A stretch of DNA of 6,893 nucleotides from assembly GCA_964635325.1 (NCBI GenBank), contig CAZWOL010000095.1, forward strand, positions 1 to 6,893, read 5' to 3'. The notes under the pieces are model-generated. The model saw only the letters and a list, made by a program, of their open reading frames with translations. It did not search any database and was not told the DNA's origin. Numbering within the stretch: position 1 is the stretch's first letter; each line of letters opens with the position of its first letter. Positions 5,176 to 6,893 of this stretch are shown piece after piece. Origin of the DNA: BOG-1112 sp964635325. GTDB taxonomy: Bacteria > Bdellovibrionota_B > Oligoflexia > Oligoflexales > Bog-1112. Made by a program: the position numbers and the translations under genes.

Positions 5176-6105
5176 ATGTCTGAATCAAATAAGTGCCTAA
5201 AATGCTTAGAGTTCCTGAACGCTAAGGATGAGTTTGAAGAGGCTGGTCTTCATGCGGGCTGTTTTAAGAGCTGGTTCCGATTGGATAAAAATGAGCCGTT
5301 CTCGGGGTTCGTAAGACGGCAAGCAGGAAGCCTCGACCCCGACGTGGCAGTGCTTGACGATAACTGGACGAGCAGCTTTTTCCATGGTCGCTTTAAGAAG
5401 TACTCCGCCACCCTGGCTGGCGAGTCCTACATCTTTAAGGTCAAGGAAGACGTTGCTCCTGAACTCCCCGATAACGAGTACCTCTGCAACCAAATCGCTC
5501 ACAGCCTAGGCCTACCGGTCCCCGCTTTTTATATCCTGAAGTTTGCTGGCACGAGAACCTTTGTCACCAAAAACTTTGTCCAAGCGGGTGAGGTGGCCAA
5601 TCTGGTGCATATCTACCATTATCGCAAACCCAAGGTGGACTTTTGCTGTGAGGACCTGCTCCAGATTATCCTCGAACAAACCGGTCGACTGGCAGATGCA
5701 GAAACCTTCATAAGGACTTGTCTTTTCGACGCTTTGATTGGCAATCACGACCGACACGGACGTAACTTAGGGTTCTTAGTAACCGCTAAAAGCACACGCT
5801 TGGCGCCGATTTACGACAATACATCAGCGCTTGGTCTGGAACATGGAGATATCCTCAAAGCAGACTGGGATCCAAAAAGTAAAATTGCGACGATGAAAAG
5901 CAAAGAGCCAACGGCAAAAGATTATATAGAAGAGTTCCTCCGTCTGGGATACAAGCAGACCGTTGCGTCTTTTAAAGCGAGTCTTGATTTAACTAAGGTT
6001 CTGGCGCTTATTGATCGAAGTTTTTGCTCTGAGCTGATGAAAGATGCGATGAAACGATTGATATCCAAACGCTATCGGGAGGTTCAAGATGCAGCTAAAT
6101 CCTGA
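5176..6105 (+). CDS. HipA/HipT-like serine/threonine kinase (predicted toxin)
   Basis: This 309-aa protein has the HipA kinase core without the HipA N-terminal subdomain. Residues 7-29 form a C-x2-C ... H-x2-C motif, a possible small zinc ribbon. The nucleotide-binding part lies around 71-102: G71-R-F-K-K-Y-S, Y-I-F-K88 (or K90) as candidate ATP lysine, and E101. V-T-K-N-F-V (130-135) precedes the catalytic loop I-G-N-H-D-R-H-G-R-N-L-G-F (188-200), with Asp192 as base and Asn197 as metal ligand. P-I-Y-D-N-T-S-A-L-G (211-220) supplies metal-binding Asp214. Known HipA and HipT kinases phosphorylate aminoacyl-tRNA synthetases and stop translation; the target here is unknown. AGG at 5167-5169 gives a ribosome-binding site. 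The gene overlaps the next by 17 bp. GC content falls from about 55% in the first half to about 40% at the 3' end. Confidence 0.85.
   Translation: MSESNKCLKCLEFLNAKDEFEEAGLHAGCFKSWFRLDKNEPFSGFVRRQAGSLDPDVAVLDDNWTSSFFHGRFKKYSATLAGESYIFKVKEDVAPELPDNEYLCNQIAHSLGLPVPAFYILKFAGTRTFVTKNFVQAGEVANLVHIYHYRKPKVDFCCEDLLQIILEQTGRLADAETFIRTCLFDALIGNHDRHGRNLGFLVTAKSTRLAPIYDNTSALGLEHGDILKADWDPKSKIATMKSKEPTAKDYIEEFLRLGYKQTVASFKASLDLTKVLALIDRSFCSELMKDAMKRLISKRYREVQDAAKS
6077..6082 (+). promoter_or_regulatory. Internal Shine-Dalgarno for the antitoxin gene
   Basis: GGGAGG lies 6 nt before the ATG at 6089 and inside the end of the kinase gene. It is stronger than the site preceding the kinase gene itself. With the 17-bp gene overlap it implies coupled, and possibly higher, translation of the second protein, as expected when an antitoxin must exceed its toxin. 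Confidence 0.65.
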
Positions 6106-6724
6106 ACCTAATATGCTTGATGTCTATCATGAAGGACGCAAGCGCAAAATATATGTTGGGAGATTGAGTTATAGCGATGAGAAAAAGCGTTTTATTTTCG
6201 CTTACGATGCGAAGTACCTACGCTTAAAGAATGCGATTCCTATTGGCCCTGAGTTTCCTCTGACCAAGCAGATTCATGAGTCTAATAGTGACGCTCTCTT
6301 CGCATCGTTAGCTGATCGTATTCCTTCGAAAGAAAATCCTGCTTACAAAGAATACTGCGCTGCTTATGCTCTTTCGCCTGAGGAAACAAACGTCTTCACA
6401 CTCTTGACAACCATAGGGCATAGAGGTCCTTCCACCTTTGTTTTTGAAGCGGTAACTTTGTTTAAGCCTGAAGTGCTTGTAGCAGAGCTTAAAGCTTTGC
6501 AAGTAAAACTGGAGATCTCGCTTTGGGAATTGGCTACAGCATTTGATGTTCCCTATCTAACCATGCAGCGTATCGCAAATGGTAAATGCAAAGATATGCT
6601 GACGATGCGGCTTGTAGCCATTTATCTGTCCTGCCCAGAAGCCGCTTTATGGCAGCTAAAGCTGAGTGGAAAGCAGGCACGTAGAGATATAGTCCAGAAG
6701 CTTACTAAGGCCATTGGAAACTGA
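6089..6724 (+). CDS. HipS-like (HipA N-terminal subdomain) protein fused to a helix-turn-helix, predicted antitoxin/repressor
   Basis: This 211-aa protein has two parts. Residues about 8-120 match the HipA N-terminal subdomain: L-D-V-Y-H-E-G, V-G-R-L, F-I-F-A-Y-D-A-K-Y-L, I-P-I-G-P-E-F-P-L, a D-R-I-P-S-K-E-N-P-A-Y-K-E-Y-C block (76-90) and I-G-H-R-G-P-S-T-F-V-F-E (109-120). In HipBST systems this subdomain, made as the separate protein HipS, is the antitoxin. Residues about 126-192 look like an Xre/HipB-type helix-turn-helix: L-E-I-S-L-W-E-L-A-T-A-F-D-V-P as the first two helices, L-T-M-Q-R-I-A-N-G-K as recognition helix, then I-Y-L-S-C-P-E-A-A-L-W-Q-L. The protein therefore seems to combine HipS and HipB functions, binding the kinase and the operator. 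Start chosen for the GGGAGG site. Domain calls rest on motif reading, not a profile search. Confidence 0.8.
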   Translation: MQLNPEPNMLDVYHEGRKRKIYVGRLSYSDEKKRFIFAYDAKYLRLKNAIPIGPEFPLTKQIHESNSDALFASLADRIPSKENPAYKEYCAAYALSPEETNVFTLLTTIGHRGPSTFVFEAVTLFKPEVLVAELKALQVKLEISLWELATAFDVPYLTMQRIANGKCKDMLTMRLVAIYLSCPEAALWQLKLSGKQARRDIVQKLTKAIGN

Positions 6725-6845
6725 AAATAGGGGTTCCCTTTTTAGTTCAAGCTAGCGGGTAGGTAAGGCCAGGGGCTTTGTAAAAATTTTTCCTTCGCTA
6801 TTTCCTCACTAGCGATCAAGTCGAAAATACTTGCGAAGTTGCCGG

Positions 6846-6893
6846 ATTTCACCAACATTGAGCCACCCTATTTCACTTGAGATGAGCCACCTG
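6846..6893. repeat. Two tandem 24-bp units resembling IS21-family terminal repeats
   Basis: Units 6846-6869 and 6870-6893 share ATTTCAC at their start and TGAGCCACC near their end (16 of 24 positions identical). Spaced repeats containing GTGGCTCA/TGAGCCAC are found inside the ends of many IS21-family elements. No istA or istB is in the window, so this is either the outer edge of an element continuing to the right or a leftover end. The 120 bp before it (6725-6845) holds no gene: an AAAAATTTTT palindrome (6782-6791) and short inverted repeats (CGCTA/TAGCG; CTTCGC/GCGAAG), but no clear terminator for the operon. Confidence 0.4.

Noticed and set aside
5206..5757. Two - strand open frames over the kinase gene
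   Set aside because: They are shadows of the GC-rich part of the kinase gene; the + strand carries the kinase motifs.
6846..6893. Start of a CRISPR array
   Set aside because: The units adjoin directly; the shared parts are 7 and 9 bp and the differing part only a few bases, so there is no repeat-spacer structure.

Overview
The window looks like an accessory region of a bacterium with moderate-to-low GC content. It mixes remnants of mobile DNA, two genes for exported proteins (one with a eukaryote-like OTU protease domain), a tRNA-Met fragment at what looks like an integration boundary, and a two-gene HipA-type toxin-antitoxin system. An OTU protease behind a Sec signal peptide, a TnpB insertion sequence and toxin-antitoxin genes together suggest an intracellular or amoeba-associated bacterium, such as a Chlamydia-related organism or a Legionella-like one. 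This is inferred from gene content; no marker gene proves it.

Left end (1-403, + strand): the last part of a decayed TnpB gene (IS200/IS605 family), the element's hairpin right end, and then the 3' end of an unidentified gene that the element seems to have interrupted.

Centre (422-4735, all genes on the - strand): read in the direction of transcription, a 220-aa membrane-anchored protein of unknown function (4735-4073), a 40-codon remnant of an MNT-type nucleotidyltransferase (4072-3950), a gene-poor decayed stretch, a 345-aa exported protein with a possible catalase-like core (3560-2523), and a 608-aa exported protein with a C-terminal OTU cysteine protease domain (2248-422). The last two may be co-transcribed.

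Boundary (about 4802-4899): a strong hairpin terminator on the - strand sits just downstream of the 3' 42 nt of a tRNA-Met (CAT). The tRNA stops abruptly at the anticodon loop, and no 5' half follows. This is what is left when an element integrates into a tRNA gene; it suggests that the DNA to the right belongs to the inserted element.

Right (5087-6724, + strand): an 18-bp near-perfect inverted repeat, with promoter elements within and between its arms, precedes two overlapping genes. The first encodes a HipA/HipT-like Ser/Thr kinase with an N-terminal Cys/His motif. The second encodes a HipS-like domain (the HipA N-terminal subdomain) fused to a helix-turn-helix. This is a split HipA with the toxin gene first, and the antitoxin and DNA-binding functions appear to be fused in one protein. 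That protein probably binds the inverted repeat and represses the operon. The window ends in two 24-bp tandem units resembling the terminal repeats of IS21-family elements.
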